From: Cinclus cinclus
Taxonomy: Eukaryota > Chordata > Aves > Passeriformes > Cinclidae
Assembly (NCBI RefSeq): GCF_963662255.1
Contig: NC_085047.1
Span: 107,812,181-107,876,180, forward strand
Reading direction: 5' to 3'
DNA length: 64,000 bases
Shown: positions 1 to 13,769 of the stretch, one piece after another
How the letters are laid out: each line of letters opens with the position of its first letter
Position numbering within the stretch: the stretch's first letter is position 1
Position numbers and translations under genes: made by a program
Notes under the pieces: model-generated
Told to the model about the DNA's origin: nothing
The model's input: only the letters and a program-made list of their open reading frames with translations
Databases searched by the model: none

Positions 1-2879
1 CATTCATTAAATTACAGAGTTGAAAAAGCATGCTTAATTCTAGTCTAAAGCATGGATTATGGGCATATCAAGTCCCAGAATAATACATACATGAGAAATT
101 TGACAAAGAAAAACTCTAGATTGAACCTTGGTTAGCATTCAAACTTTAATATTTTAACATTCTTACAGAAGAGATTTATCTAGGAAAATAAAAACAAACC
201 AACTAACTAACTAAAACACAGTATTATTAGTGAAAGAAAGAAAACTACACACATTGGGATGTGGAGGCAAAGAGACCTATGTGATTGTCAGAGCAGACCA
301 GCTACTACAATTTGCCAGTGCCCTGAGGCACTGTAACTGTAGAATATTTACACAAAAAAATATTTTATTTTGCCAAGTTCTTTATAACAGCAAATCAAAC
401 AAATCTCCTCGATAAAAATAAAAACATTAAAAAAAAAAGCAAGGTAGAGAACTGCAAATTCCCAGGTAGCTGAAAGACCATGCAATAAGTGGGAAATGGT
501 TTGCTTCAGCAAGACCAGGAAGCTACTTTTAGAAGCAGTTTTAGATGTAAAGCAAAGGAGTATTTAGAATACTGCCTTGTTTTTTGGGTTTTTTTTAATG
601 TATCTATGCTTGGGGACGCAAGGTGGCAATGTGCTAAATCCAAAGCTTTTGAAAAGCAAAAATTGTCAAAAAAATAGGCTCACAGCACGAATACCTCTGC
701 ATTCTTTATAGTAGCTGCAACACCCAGTCTGCTGCTTCTCACCTTGGAAGAGACTGAACAGGAGATCTAGCTCAGAAATGACAGGAGACATTTCAGTACC
801 TCATCCAAAATTCCCTCAGCATCATGTGAAGTGCAGCTGTGGTCAGTGATGCTTATCAATTTAAATAACATTGTTGCAAGTTCAGATATGGTTTTACAGA
901 AATGTAATAGTACGTCTGAATTACACTGTCACTAAAAACTCAGGATGAATATGACAATCGTCTGGAAATACAAGGATACCTATTCTCTGTTCGTTACACG
1001 AATACTACCCCTACTTTTATTCACAAAATTTTTTATGTGTGGCACCACTGTTAGATTCTCCACATAGTTCACATTTCTATGCATTTATGCTTAGCTAACC
1101 ATCACTGAATTACTTACATTTGCAACTGCAATATAAGGTTACTATAGAGATCTTTATAATTCCAAGTTCAGTACTTTAAATTATATTATAAGCTGCACAC
1201 CCTTTGTAATAGAAGGTCTCACAATTCCTTTTGTGTCATATGTGCCCCACTCCAAAGTAAATCACATCCTGATAAGAGGAAGGACCTGTTCTGTCCTTAA
1301 GTCTCTTGATACTGTACCCTTCAAGCCATTTATTTTCATGGAAATCTGTAAAATTTACTGATTGTTGAGTCATCTCTTGTTAACTCAGTTGCTCACAGGT
1401 TAAGGAAACAGTAATAAATCTACTCACAGATATGGAAGATTGGGCTTTGATAGTGTCTAGTGAGTTTACTATTTTTGTTGACTCTTTCTATTTGTTTAAG
1501 GCTGCAAAGAAAAAGCAGAACTTTCACCTTAACACTGGGTAAAAAAGAAATGCAGTTTAATCCTGAGGACAAATATTTGTCAAAATAAAGTGCAGAGTAA
1601 AATATTACAACAATAGACAGCAAGCATTTGGAAAACGTATGTATCACAAATTTATTCATATAGGTTCACCCTTCCCACTGTTAGTTCTGAAGGTATTTCC
1701 ATAGACCTGCTCTGGTCCTGCAGTTCATATCTGTGCTACAAACTAAAGACAAAGCTTGTGATGTGACTTGATGGCATATTCAGAACTACAACTAAAAACT
1801 GAAATTTGCTGACAAACAGTAAAGCCATAGTTAAAGGGTTGTGATGTTAACGCTGCACTTTTTATTGTGAATCCTGCAGATTTTCTTATTTAACCAAACC
1901 CTTCCCATCTTTGCAAACCAAAAGGAGCCTTAAGAAAACAACACTTAAGTTTTATTTTCTAACCATTATAAGATTTTTCTGCAATTTAATAATGATTTCT
2001 AGGCTTGAGACAGTACATTTTTTTTTTTTTTACTACTCTTAAAAGCATGATAACAAATGTAGCTCTTATGACTTGTATTTCTCCTGCACTTAAAAAATAT
2101 ATCCCCCCACCTTGACACTGTACTGGGCAAAACATGGTTAAATTTTAGGACAGAATAGAAAAAAACCCCAAACTTCTCATAATCCCTTGGAATAAGACAT
2201 ATCAGCAAGGGTACTAAAATGAACTAAAGATCAGTATTACAACTGCATACAACTTCTGAGTGAAGACACCGTTAGCAACATCGTGAACTACAGTGCTGAG
2301 AAGTTTTCTTGCCTCTTCTCTGTGTCCCAGTATTATGGTAGAATCCATTACTATTGAGATACAGAAGGAAGTTTAGATCAAACAAAACAGTTATCAAATG
2401 CAAACCTGTCTGAATCTCATTATCACTTAATAATGGTGCCAAAAACTCATCATCAGTGCAAATTAAGGAAAAATAAGGAAAATATGACTGGGATGGAGTA
2501 AATGAGGGGTTTTGGGGATATATATATATATATTTTTAATCAGGCTACATGGAAGCATAAGAAACTGGATAATTACCTAAAATAAGACAGCAGAAATTAT
2601 ATAACTTCATAGGCTATTTATTATTGGGCTAGTACAAACAAGCACAAGGCCCAGGAAAGTGACAGCAGGGAAAAGTTCATTAAACCAAGAATCAGATGTT
2701 CACTACTAGAAGAAAACACACAAACACTTCTGCTACTCAGAGCACTAGCATTCAGTTGTTGTAAGAGGAAAGAGGACAGCTCAGATCTATTCCTAGTTTC
2801 TGAGAGATCACTCCCTACTTTTCCTCAAAAGGTCCTTCTGCTCCAGTGTGGCATGAGTATTTTATGGCAAAGTAAAATA

Positions 2880-3050
2880 TAAATGCCATTATACAGTAAT
2901 GGCAATAACATTTCTGTAATTTAACTAATAAGTGTAATATTTTATAGTTTTACTATATTTTTACTACTTTTAGTAAACTTTATTTCAATATTTTCACTAT
3001 ATTTACAATATTTTATTAATACTGTAATATTACTAATAACATGTAACTTA
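2880..3050. repeat. AT-rich low-complexity stretch
   Basis: About 170 bases made almost only of A and T, built from degenerate ATATTTTA/TTACTA-like units. It is not a perfect tandem array. It could be a decayed satellite-like tract or the AT-rich part of an old element. Confidence 0.5.
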
Positions 3051-3696
3051 TGTGTTGATGACCACCGCACATGTAGCTGCTTTCTTGTCCTATTCCTTGC
3101 TTGGTTAAAATCTTTAAAGATGTTCCAGAAAAAGTGAACCTACAATAGGCAACATAATAGCCTTTAGTATATTTTCTGAAGTTTGTTTGTGAAGATGGGA
3201 ATTGTGTTCCTCCACAAATTCAGTACAGATAAGTTTACAAAGAACCATTTGCTTAAAATTACATGCCCAGGTTGATAGACATTCTTAAAAGATGCAGAAC
3301 TAATCTTAACAGCTTGATCAACCATTTAAGCTTTAATGAAAATTGAAGTTACAGATATCATCATCACTTAGTTAATTTGCTTATGACAGTTTAATTCTCT
3401 TGCCAAAATTGTCTTAAGTCAGCTCATACCAGCAAGGATAGGAAATATCTTCATCACTAATTGATGCTGAGGTGCAGCAATAGCTTAAAATGAGTGTGAA
3501 ACATAAGGAAAAATTTAGAAAAGTGTTCAGAGGTCGTTATTTATAACAAAAATACTCTAAATTCAAGAGAACGAAGAATAACAACCTGAACTATTTACAC
3601 TGAAAATAATCAACTTAAATATTTTCTAAAATGGGCAAGTAAAATTTGCATCCAGAAAACCACAGTTATCCTTAGTTGTATCAAAACTAGTGGAGT

Positions 3697-3728
3697 TATT
3701 ATTAATAATAATAATAATAAAAAAAATA
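3697..3728. repeat. TAA/ATT microsatellite followed by an A run
   Basis: Several consecutive ATA/TAA units run into an A-rich tract. It is too short to be a strong microsatellite, and no flanking element is recognised. Confidence 0.7.
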
Positions 3729-4235
3729 AAAATACACAAAACTGTGGTAGAAGTTTTCCATATACTAGCTTTGCCATTCAAATCTGACCAGAAATCAATA
3801 TATAAACAATCTGGTTTGGGTAACTAATGTTTGGCAGCAAATACTAGTTTTGAGCAAGCAAAACAAAATATGTATTATTTGAAAGGATCACAGAGAACAT
3901 TATTAAGATTTAAAATATTTTACCTGCATAATCATAAATGCCTTATGACAGAAGGTCACTAGGAATTTTATTGGGATACTTCACTATAAAAAACTCAATT
4001 GGCAAACACATTTTTTTTCTTTTGAATATTGCCCACTAATATATAGGTCTTTAGCAACTTTCTTCTAAACAAAACCTTACAGCATCTACCAATTTCCTCT
4101 ACCTGATCTTGCATTTTCCTCTTGTTACCTTTATTACTCTACAGGAGGAAAGTACTAAAGTAATGACCACCAGACAGACATTTAAACCTACTTACATTTC
4201 ACTCAATGACAGGATTCAATCAAAAAGACCACAAA

Positions 4236-4330
4236 TATATTGGGTTGGAGGGGACTTAGTGAGATCACTGACCCCAATTACCTGCTCCTTTCAGGACTTC
4301 CTAAACCCTGACACAAAAAAAAATATTCCT
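4236..4330 (-). mobile_element. Probable CR1 LINE relic (3' end)
   Basis: The motif TTGGGTTGGAGGGGACTTAG followed by GAGATCACTGACCCCAA resembles the reverse complement of the CR1 3' untranslated end, where a GGTTGGAAGGGACC-type block is followed by a GATCAT-type block. Only about 40 bases are convincing and the rest has diverged, so this is a tentative call. As drawn the element lies on the minus strand. Confidence 0.45.
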
Positions 4331-6678
4331 AGTAGCCAGTTTAAGTAAGGACAACAGCAGGAATGATAAATCTCTGCGTGAATCCAAAACCAATCCAGAT
4401 ACAAAACTTTAACTTACACAATATAGCTTTTACAAGAAATAGCTAGACGTTAATTGTCTTCATCACTTTGATGACTGAGACAGATTAAATTCTGAAAAAC
4501 GTTTTAAAAGCTGCTCATGGGATAGACTTAAAATATCAACAATTTTAGTAATAAACTGACTATTTCTCATGGAACAGACTTTAGATATCAGCAACTTCAG
4601 AAACAAGCAAACTTCAGAAATAACCTAGAAAACCAGTTTGGCTGAGTACAAATATTTACTTTTCAAAATCTAGTTGTTAAGACAGAGTTCCTAGATCTCT
4701 ATTTCAACATGTATCAATCATCAGTAATTTCAGGACACAAAAACCCAAACCTTTTCTTTCTTGACTACTACATTGGTTGTAGAAAAGTAGGCCTTTACTG
4801 AATATTGGTTTCCTTTCTACTTCATATTTTCAAAATCAAGACCCAAGACATTTAAGGATAACTAAATTTTAAAGTGTTCACAAATTACACAGGTACTGTT
4901 TTGACAGGTATTAAATTACATGAAAATAATGTTTCACCACTGCATACTCCATTCTATTGTAAAACATTAGCATTTTGCAGCCAGAGAAGAGAGTGCTTTT
5001 ACACAATATGGTGTTCGGAGATATTTGAGTACCTAATTAGGAGAACTGATAAATATATAATGTAAAATTACAGAAAGAATACTCGCGAACCTTCAAACAA
5101 GATTCCTCCCTTGCATGCATGCCAGAAATTCTGGGTTTTAATCTAGAAATAAATTTACTATCACAAACAAAACAGTTATCGATCCTCATATTCATGTTTT
5201 CAAATAGGTGCAAAATGTACTTTTCCTTTGGAAATGTTCATAAAGAGAAAAAAGAAATAGGTGGCTGATTTACAACACTGAATAACAAATAATTACAGCA
5301 GACATTTGGAAGAACACCAATGTTTAAGAGTTTTTTTCAGTTGTTGGCTAAACAATGGCAAGTGTCTTTGCCAAAACCAGAATAAAATGTGTAATCAGAA
5401 GTGACTCTTGCATAGAGAAAATAACTTATTCACTAATCTATTTTAAGAAAAAAGATTAACCAATTATAGAAAACACTGTGACTACATCGATTCAGTTGCA
5501 CAACTCACTTTTCAATTCCAATCTCATTCAGAGTTTACAAGTTCAATCCCATGCTTTAGCAAGTAGAAAACCTCTTTTCGTCCAGTGGTTCACCAAAACT
5601 GAGTTCTAGAAATTAAAGAGTGTCCTAGGCAAGAAATGCTGTGCCATTCAACTACATATATTTTCAATATTTCTCCTAGGAAAATACATGGGTTACAAGC
5701 TTATTACTCAACAACTGAGACATGTCCAAATATATTTAAACATTAAGAGACTAAATGCTATCTTGAAATGTATTTTTTGCATTTTGTTAAATACTAGTTC
5801 TTTCCATGGAAAACTCACCATGAATGAGTCACTGAGAAGAGCAAAAACATATAGAAGACTTCATCTATAAGTGGCTTAATAGAAAATTTCATGAAAATAC
5901 AGTAGAGGTATAATTGCATGGGAAAAAATGTGGTATATATACACAAGCACACATATATATAATACAACAGCTGTTCCAAATGCCTTGGAGCAAAGAAAGT
6001 TTTAGGAATGTCCTTGGAGGGAAAATTACTAGTCTGTCAGCATTGTAGAAACTACATCAGAATATATAGAAATGTACAAAATTCAAGGGAACACGTGAAA
6101 AAAAAAGAGAAACCTTTCAAATATGACTGTTTAAGGATGTATAAAAGATATTCAAGGTAAAATAGGCAATCTTATTACAGCTAACATTAAATGACAGTGA
6201 TATGAGATGTCATCCTGATAAAATTCCAATATATAGAGAAACAGGTCATACTTAAAAATATGACTATGTAATGTTTGAATACATGTTTTGGATATATATT
6301 ATAAGGTAATTTGAACTCAAGGTCTTCCCAGAAGAGATAAAAGCTGCAGATACTCTAAATCTTCAAAAGAGAAATCAACAGCTTTCTGCGATGCCTCCAA
6401 TGCAGTGCACACACATTAAAACTCTGGTCCCAAAGCTAAAAAAAAATTACAGCATGTACATATAGGCAGCTTTATGCTATTTCAATAGGGCACACATAGC
6501 ACTGAAAGTAAAGTATTTTGCATCAATTTATGATTTATATCACAAAACGTTAAATTCTTGTGCCAAAAAAATATTAAAATTAGTTTATCACCAAAAGCGT
6601 AGCAAAACTGTTTTTCAACTAAAAGAAAAAAAAGAAAAAAGCAAAAAACAAACACCAAACAGCATCATTTCTACTAAC

Positions 6679-6797
6679 CTTCAGGATCAAGCAGTTTCTC
6701 TATTCCCAGGTGTTGCCTGGCTATGTTGAATGCGTGGTCTAATCGTTGTACTGGTGACTGCTGAGAAGCAACAGTGTTCCAATCAAATAGGTCTGGT
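6679..6797 (-). CDS. DMD: Dystrophin exon 7 (second calponin-homology domain, middle)
   Basis: This 119-nt exon begins with one base that completes the arginine codon split from exon 6, then encodes 39 residues starting [15 protein letters not shown] and ending GIEKLLDPE, plus one base of the next codon. The acceptor reads ACTTTAG and the donor is GTTAGT. The sequence belongs to CH2 of the actin-binding domain, which works in tandem with CH1 to hold F-actin under the sarcolemma. PDLFDWN, the HAFNIAR helix and [10 protein letters not shown] are typical of dystrophin; utrophin has different residues at the first two. Length and phase match human exon 7. The next exon (8) is outside the window. 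Confidence 0.97.
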
Positions 6798-7020
6798 CTA
6801 AAGTAAAAATTATAAGAAGAATAAGTTTCTTATTTTTTAGTCTTAACATTTACTCATATATTTCTAAAACTAAGCATCAGCATCAACTTTTTTATTTTTG
6901 TAATGAAAGATAGTGTTAATTGGCCCTGGGACTAACGAAGATCAGTTTCTAATGGTTTTGTATTCTATTCTCACCCATGTCCACTAAAATCACATTGCCT
7001 ATATTTCTTATTTTTCACCA

Positions 7021-7330
7021 AGTCCCAACAACCTACAACCTCACAGCCCTGGACCACTGCTGCTCTCCCCCACGGCCCTGGGCTCCTGTCACTGCCCACA
7101 ATGCCCCCAGCACACTGGCTCCTTCATTCCAGTCCCCAGGAGCGCTTGAGAGGGAAGTTCAGGTGCTGTGGCCATGCAATCAGGACTGCCATGTACAGGA
7201 CAGAGCTGCTGAGGCCATCTGGGGACCTTCCTCCTTTCCCCAGCTACCAGTCTTTCACTTCAATTTGTATTTCTATGAGTGCAACTGTTTCCAAGATTAC
7301 CAGCTCACTGTTGCATCAGATTGAAATTGG
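7021..7330. other. GC-rich block of unknown origin beside a CR1 tail
   Basis: About 300 bases clearly richer in G and C than the surrounding intron, ending just before the CR1 3' end at 7348. They contain overlapping plus-strand ORFs of 115 and 86 codons, neither with a recognisable domain. The abrupt composition change suggests an inserted repeat that I do not recognise. A conserved exon is less likely because no flanking splice sites stand out. Confidence 0.4.
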
Positions 7331-7347
7331 TCAACGGGTTAAAAAAT

Positions 7348-7430
7348 TCATAGAATCATAGAAACATTTGGGTTGGGAAACACCTGTAAGAACATAGAGT
7401 TAAACTCTTATCCTAACACTGCCAAGTCAC
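7348..7430 (-). mobile_element. CR1 LINE, 3' end fragment
   Basis: It begins TCATAGAATCATAGAAACAT, the reverse complement of the 8-bp tandem ATTCTATG that closes avian CR1 elements. GGGTTGGGAAACACCT and CCTAACACTGCCAAGTC follow, as in CR1 3' untranslated regions. Only about 80 bases of the 3' end are kept, the usual 5' truncation. The element lies in the same sense as the DMD transcript. Confidence 0.82.
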
Positions 7431-8399
7431 AATTTACATGTTCTTACAGGAAAAAAACAGAATGACCAAAACTGAATTATAGCTCAGATGCACAGTCTGA
7501 GACCTTGTATTAGCAGCTGCACTATTCGCAGTTTAAATAATGTTAGTACAGACCAATCTTTGGCTTTTCATCTGAGACTTATCCATTAGGAAATCAGAAT
7601 TTATTATCAGGCACTCTGGAGAAATAAAGTTTAATCAAATACCTTGTAATTACTGTGCATGTAATATGAAGAAAAACAACTACGCTATTTGTGACTTCAA
7701 TACAGTGCTGTAAATCAGAGGACATTTAAACGTATAATTTCAATTAAAGATAAATCAAGCACATTATTTACACCATTTAAATTTTGTAATTAATGACAGA
7801 TTTTCTCATATTTTTATTAATTTTAGGAGTTAGTTTTAAATAGTCACCTTAGTTATAATAAATGGAAAAAATGTCCACTACATCATATTGTAATACTGTC
7901 AAGAGAGTAAAGTTAAAAATGCCCTTTACCTACCAGTTATTCTCCAGTTATATACCTTTTCTGTCCTATGTTTTCTGAGGGGAGTGATTTACATAGTAGC
8001 AACTAAGTTATTCTAAGTTATTTTGCTCCTCTCTGCATAGGTGCTTAACTATTAGAGTTTTCTCCTTCCCACATGCAGAATAACTCCAACATACTAATGA
8101 ATGTTCATATTAAATCTGGCTGAGGACAAGGTAAAAAAGTGGGAGGAAACATAGGTAGTAATCTTTGGGTTTACTCATGGATGGATTAAGTCTATGATCC
8201 ATAGACTGGTTTGTGTACTAAAACACAGACATGCAAAATGCACACTATGTGTACATAATTGGTAAAAATATTTTTGGCCATTCTCCTTTAACTGGGGATG
8301 GAGCTACCATTGTTCATTGCAGTCTACAGGATGCTGTGTTTTCAATGTACAGATAAATAGTGTTCAGTGCAAACCAAGCATGACTGGTGTGTATGTGTG

Positions 8400-8815
8400 C
8401 TTACACAAAAACAACACCTTCTCTTTTTCCCTTCACTCTACCTTCCCCAAACTGGGGGGAGGGGAGGGGACATAACCAGGACAGGTGACCCAAACCAGTA
8501 AAAGGGATACTGGCATATAACTTGCTTAGCCATAAATAGCTGGGTAAAGGAAGGGAGTGAGGTTCAGGGCTGTTTGTCTGGAAAGGTGCCTCCTGCTTCA
8601 AGCGTGGCTGGGCATCACTTACTGCCTTTGCATTGCTTGTTTTTCTATTCGTCTTTCCTCCATGCATTAAAGGAGTTTTTATTTTGACTCAAGAGTTTTC
8701 TTGCTTTCATTGTTCCTGTTCTCTTCCCTGTGCTGGGGGAACAGGGGGTGAAGCAAGCAAGTGGCTGTTGGGTGCTCAGCTGCTGGCTGGGGTCAAGACA
8801 CCACACCCCTATAGC
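8400..8815 (+). mobile_element. Solo LTR of a bird endogenous retrovirus
   Basis: Several blocks in order match an LTR family common in bird genomes: GGACAGGTGACCCAAACCAG, a degraded TATA region near 8514 and 8531 (GGCATATAAC, CCATAAATAG), a polyadenylation-like CATTAAAGG near 8665, ACTCAAGAGTTTTCTTGCTT, and the 3' block GGCTGTTGGGTGCTCAG leading to GGGGTCAAGACACCACA. No gag, pol or env reading frame adjoins it, so it is a solo or decayed LTR. Its 5' limit is uncertain. It lies antisense to DMD. Related copies occur near 31, 39 and 60 kb. Confidence 0.7.
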
Positions 8816-11075
8816 TTATTCTGCAAGCACACGGATATTATTCACATCCTTCTCTACAGATTTAACACTAGGCATAGGATGCACAAGCTCACACAGAAAA
8901 TTTAGCTAAGAGAACACTGCAGTAACCACAAAACTGTCTATTTTGACTGTCTTAAATTTGGCAATGATGTGTTGTATTCATACTACATAGACTAGACTGT
9001 AGAAAGATTATTTGGTAAGAAAAGCCTTCAGGATGAGGAGAGGAAAGAATTGTATCCAAGGGGCTACCTCCCCCTCAGTTTTTCTTTTTTCCCTTTTGTG
9101 TTTCTCTTTTAATTTGGCTTAAAGGTCTAAGCACAACTGCAATACTTGGAGCAGCCCACTATCTTCACATACTCATTTCTTGTTTGGTGATACAATATTT
9201 TATATACGGAACATACTTTTAATCAGTCAGGATTCCACCGGGCAAGAACATGAATATTTAAATTGTTCCTTGAGGAATGTCACAATATTGTCTTAGCCCT
9301 CCTGAGAAAACCTCTGTCATCATTGATAATATCTTAGATAGTCAACTTCATCCAGCTTTTCAGGTCTATAATCCAGGAGGAGATTTTCAAGTTAACCTAC
9401 CTAGGCAGTCTAAAATTATTATCATGATGTCCGTAGAGGTAAGACACCCAGTATAAGACACACAGCATTTGTGGTAGCTTGTTTTGTGGTTTTTTGTTTG
9501 TTTTTCTTTTAAAAACCAAACAATTCAATTTCAAACAATAGGTCTTAACACCTCAGCTGAATTTGCATAATGCCAGTGTAGAGGAGATGCAGCATCTCTC
9601 TCCACTCATTGCAGATGGCAAAAATCTGAACCCTCTGAGACAAAGTCAGAAGAGAATTAGTAAGTTTTAGTGTATCACTTCCAAATATCTTATCAATTTG
9701 TTTAGTATTGCACATAAAGACAACACAGATTCAAAGACAACTTACAAGTATATGGCCACCTACTGCAAATCAGCTCTGATAAGTGCCTATTTAATTAAAG
9801 TAAAAATAAATTTAAAAAGCTCTTTCTACTCCAACAGCAATTTAACTTTCCAGATTTTCCCTTTGTTGAACAATTATGTTGCTACACACATTTCAGTAGC
9901 TCTATTGCTAGAATAACAGTGACATAATGTCAGCTTGAAGCGTCAGCTTCTCAGTGCTATGTGTCAGGATGTTTCATTAGGTGTATTTATGTGGCAATAC
10001 TGCCAAGTGTGATTGTGAGAAATATTATAGCCTAGAAGATTAATAATTGTGGCAAGTGGAAAATGGCTTTTGAAAATCCCTGAAACAGCATTGAAACTGA
10101 TTTTCAAATTGCAACTCTTATTAGCTTTCTAAGGAGTTTTAAATACAGGAGTGAGAAGGTAGGAAACAGTAAAGGAAAGAAATTAAATGGAATGCTGATT
10201 CTCTGCCTTCATTTGTCCTCTCCATATTGTTCAAATAATATCAATAGAAACGAAATTTATTCTTGTATCTGCAGTTTGGGTCTTGTCTGAAAGGGAGCTA
10301 ACCAAAGGAAAAATAACTAGCATGTCTCACTCCTCTTCTTGAACAGTACAACCATATGCATTTTCAAAGAATTAGAATTAAGTAGAACATGCTGAACTTT
10401 ATCTAGCTATTCACCAATCAGGTCAAACAGCACTGGTCTTGTATTAGTTCATGACAATGCCATGGAGAGCCAAAATTGAAAGAATTGTTGGCTTCAGCAG
10501 AGAACTTTACATAGTAAAAATCAAAATTTCTATTAAACAGAAGGTAATTTTTGTACCAACAGCTCTTTCATATCATTAGCAGTTCCTAAACAATAAAAAA
10601 AAGGGGGGAAAAAAACCCTGAAATTTTTCCAAATGCATTTTCAAGAAAAATAAAGTAAAAAAGACTCTCTACATCCCCTCTGAACCCCAGCTACATACCT
10701 TAAAACAGAACTAGTTCAGCCAGAGTAAGAAAATTTAATCTGGAGTACAACATGGACAAACAAATCCTGACAGACCTCTACATAGAAATGAAAGTTGGGG
10801 ATAAGACAAGCAACAGTTTTCCATTATTGCATGCAGAAAATAGGCACCATTAATTTATAAAATTTACCATCTCCACTTAAACAGAAAAGCTCTGTGCTTA
10901 TTGCTTGAGCATTTTATACAAGAAAATCTTGTACATGTCTTTAGAACTCTCACAATTAACAAATGTCAGGACAGAGTAACTTATCCATAACCTAGTAATT
11001 TGATAAAAAAGGGATTATTTTCATACCTCTTCGTCTCACTATTTTTGCTTTTACTTTTCCTGTAAACTACTGAAG

Positions 11076-11077
<2 letters not shown>

Positions 11078-11106
<29 letters not shown>
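11078..11106. repeat. Poly-T run of 29
   Basis: An uninterrupted run of 29 T. Read on the minus strand it is poly-A. No recognisable retrocopy lies beside it, so it may be the tail of a decayed element or simple slippage. Confidence 0.9.
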
Positions 11107-11112
<6 letters not shown>

Positions 11113-13769
11113 ATCCAAGGACCTCTTTTTTAATGTCCTTTTCCTTCCCTCCTCACTCTAACTCCCTGAAGCAGGAACAGCTGCAGTGAAGAGCCCATTT
11201 GTAAAGCAGCCACGTCGCCTAAGTTCAAGTATCTTAAAGAAGCAAGGAGGAAGATAATGAATGCCACCTGTTCTCATTTCAAAATCCTGATTACAGGGCC
11301 ATGGGAGAAAAGAAAAAGAGCCCCGACGAAGTTAGGGGAAAGAGATAAGGCTCTCTCTGATATCCACCTGGAAGAAAAAGATTAGAAGAAGTAAATGGGG
11401 AAAGGTCTTTGTGATCTGGAGCTTGAAAAAGGGGGAATTTCAATTGTAGAAAGACTGACCTCAAAATATTTTAACTTCTTTATATTCCTAGGGTGATGAT
11501 GCCACTCCACAGCTGCTGCCTTGTTTTTTTCAGTTCAATGCAGAACATACCATTCAAGAGATCATGTGCCAAGCTTATATCCTGAAAACTCACACTCTGG
11601 GCTCACTAATGTGCCCTTGGAGATTTTCTGGGTGACCTGTGTTCCACTGCTTCTTGCACTCAGTATTGAAAGCAGCTGCTAAACAGTCTAAATATCCATG
11701 GAGACAGACATGGAATTATCCATGGTAATCACAGACATGGGAAAATCTATCTCAAGTAACCCTTTTATAAAATGACAGGTACAGAGCATTAGAAAAATCT
11801 GATCCAATCAAAATAGTAAGCTGAAAGCTAGGGATTGGTGGGTTAAAAGACTATGAGAAATAAAACTTCCAACTACCCTCAAAGGATACTATCTGGTCAG
11901 CAATTCATGATGTTCTCTTAGTTTATCTCAATCCCTTTAAGGACATGCTTTGAAAATTCATCCAGATGCAAATTTCACATTACTGTCTGAACCTCTTAAA
12001 AAAAAAAAAAACAAAACTAAACTACAAACCAAAACAAAAAACCACCTGTTCATCACTGAAAACTATATAAGATAAATGAAAATATTACTATCCATAAAAG
12101 AAAGGGATTGGTTTGAAAAATAAATAACTTTAATGCTACCACAAAATCTATTCTCACTTCCAGAGAGTCCAAATATTATGGAGAAACTTTGGGTCACATC
12201 ACTCTCTCAGTGTTGGAAAGATTTTTGGTGTTTGGGGTTTTCTGTTGGGTTTTGGAGGTTTTTTGTTTTGTTCTTGGTTTTTTTTTTTTTTTGGAGAAGC
12301 CTATGAATAGGCTAAAACTGGGGAAAAGTGCACACACCAGGCACCAGGTCCATTGTATGAATAAAGTATCATACCTGATTTTCAAACTATAGCTATCCTT
12401 TCTTATGACTAACTCTGCTTCCATTCCTGTCAATGCAGAGGAATAAAGTGAGAGGATGAAAGGAAAAAAAGAAGAGAGCATCTGGACAAAACGTTATGGA
12501 GAACAAGGAAATAGACAAGAAAGAAATGGAACAGGAGAACTGGAGAAATAAGGAATTCTGAAAAAAAAACTGGGAAAATTGAACAGAGACGAACAGAGGA
12601 GCTATATTCAGAAGTGTGTGTCATCAGAGCATTTATCATTCTATGTAAGTAAATCACAAAATATTTATAAAGCATAGGATGTGTGAGACACCAGGTTTCT
12701 GTGAGAATTCATGTAAATCACTCTTGGACAACTTTTCTTCGGTGTATATTCAAACTGTCTTCTTAGGCACTAAATCCAAGACACTATGACACCCAATAAG
12801 TCTCTAATGTACCTGCATCTTAGAGTGATTGAATAAGGCTCCTTAGAGAAGAGGTGTTTTTATTATTATGGGATAGAGTGAGGAGCTCCCGAGCACTGAA
12901 TGTCCTAGTGTACCTATTTAAACAGATTCCATCTAGAATCTTGAAGGACAGTTCAGTGCTCCCACACGCTAAACATGAAATGCAAAGTCTACAAAAATCA
13001 ATCATTGGTTCATCTTAAAAATTACTGCATCAGGGATTTGGAGGAAATGAGAAAATGAAACTTTTGCAGAGAGCTCAGTGACTGAAGTCCAGAAGATGAC
13101 TGGTGTGTCTTGGAGACTTGCCTCTGGGAATCTGACTGAGCACACACTATTTCCCAGATAAGTGCAGTAACTACTAGGCAAGATACAAGACTTCTGTGGA
13201 GTAATTCTTCACTTCCATTGAAAATAGGCTCACTGCGCAGAAAGCTATGCATGATTTACGGCAGCAGACAGAAGAAGAGTAAAAGAAGTTCAACTTTTGT
13301 AGCCCTGAATTACAAAACCTGAATAAATTGCACAAATTCCAGTAAGCGGGAAACGAATGTTCATCTGGTGAATTTTGCACTGAACTGAGCACAGCAGTGC
13401 ATAAAGTCTGACACAGGACACAGAGATCTGTCTAGACAATCCCAGTGTGTTTTACTGGCAACTGCACTCCCCGGCCTGGGACTGATCCTGAATAAGTTCC
13501 TCTGTTCGGACTTCTGAAGCTATTCCTACAGAGAAGGACAAAGAGGAATTTCTGATTATTGATTTCAGACACCAGATATTACATAGCCCTGCAGAGCATG
13601 CAATCTGAGTATCCTATGCCCTAATCAGGAAACAGGCAGTCTATCTCTAGGTGGAAAGAAGTTGTGGAAAGAAGACTGGGGGTAAAATCATAGGAAACTG
13701 AGAAGTTATATTCAGATCCTAGGAGAGGTTGCAATGGTATGGAAAATGTAGGGAAAAATACACTTGTGG

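Larger units (their letters stand above)
1..6678 (-). other. DMD: DMD intron 7, partial (its 5' end, next to exon 7)
   Basis: This is non-coding AT-rich sequence downstream of exon 7 in gene order. The first intronic bases after exon 7 form the donor GTTAGT. I looked for exon 8 and did not find it, so the intron continues below position 1. Contents are ordinary: a short AT dinucleotide run near 2519-2533, an AT-rich degenerate stretch at 2880-3050, a TAA run near 3697-3720, and a probable CR1 relic near 4236. The short ORFs here show no domain, no splice continuity and no coding-like composition. Confidence 0.85.

Noticed and set aside
1..6678. DMD exon 8 downstream of exon 7
   Set aside because: No frame resembling the conserved end of CH2 (DKKSI.MY-like) was seen on the minus strand.
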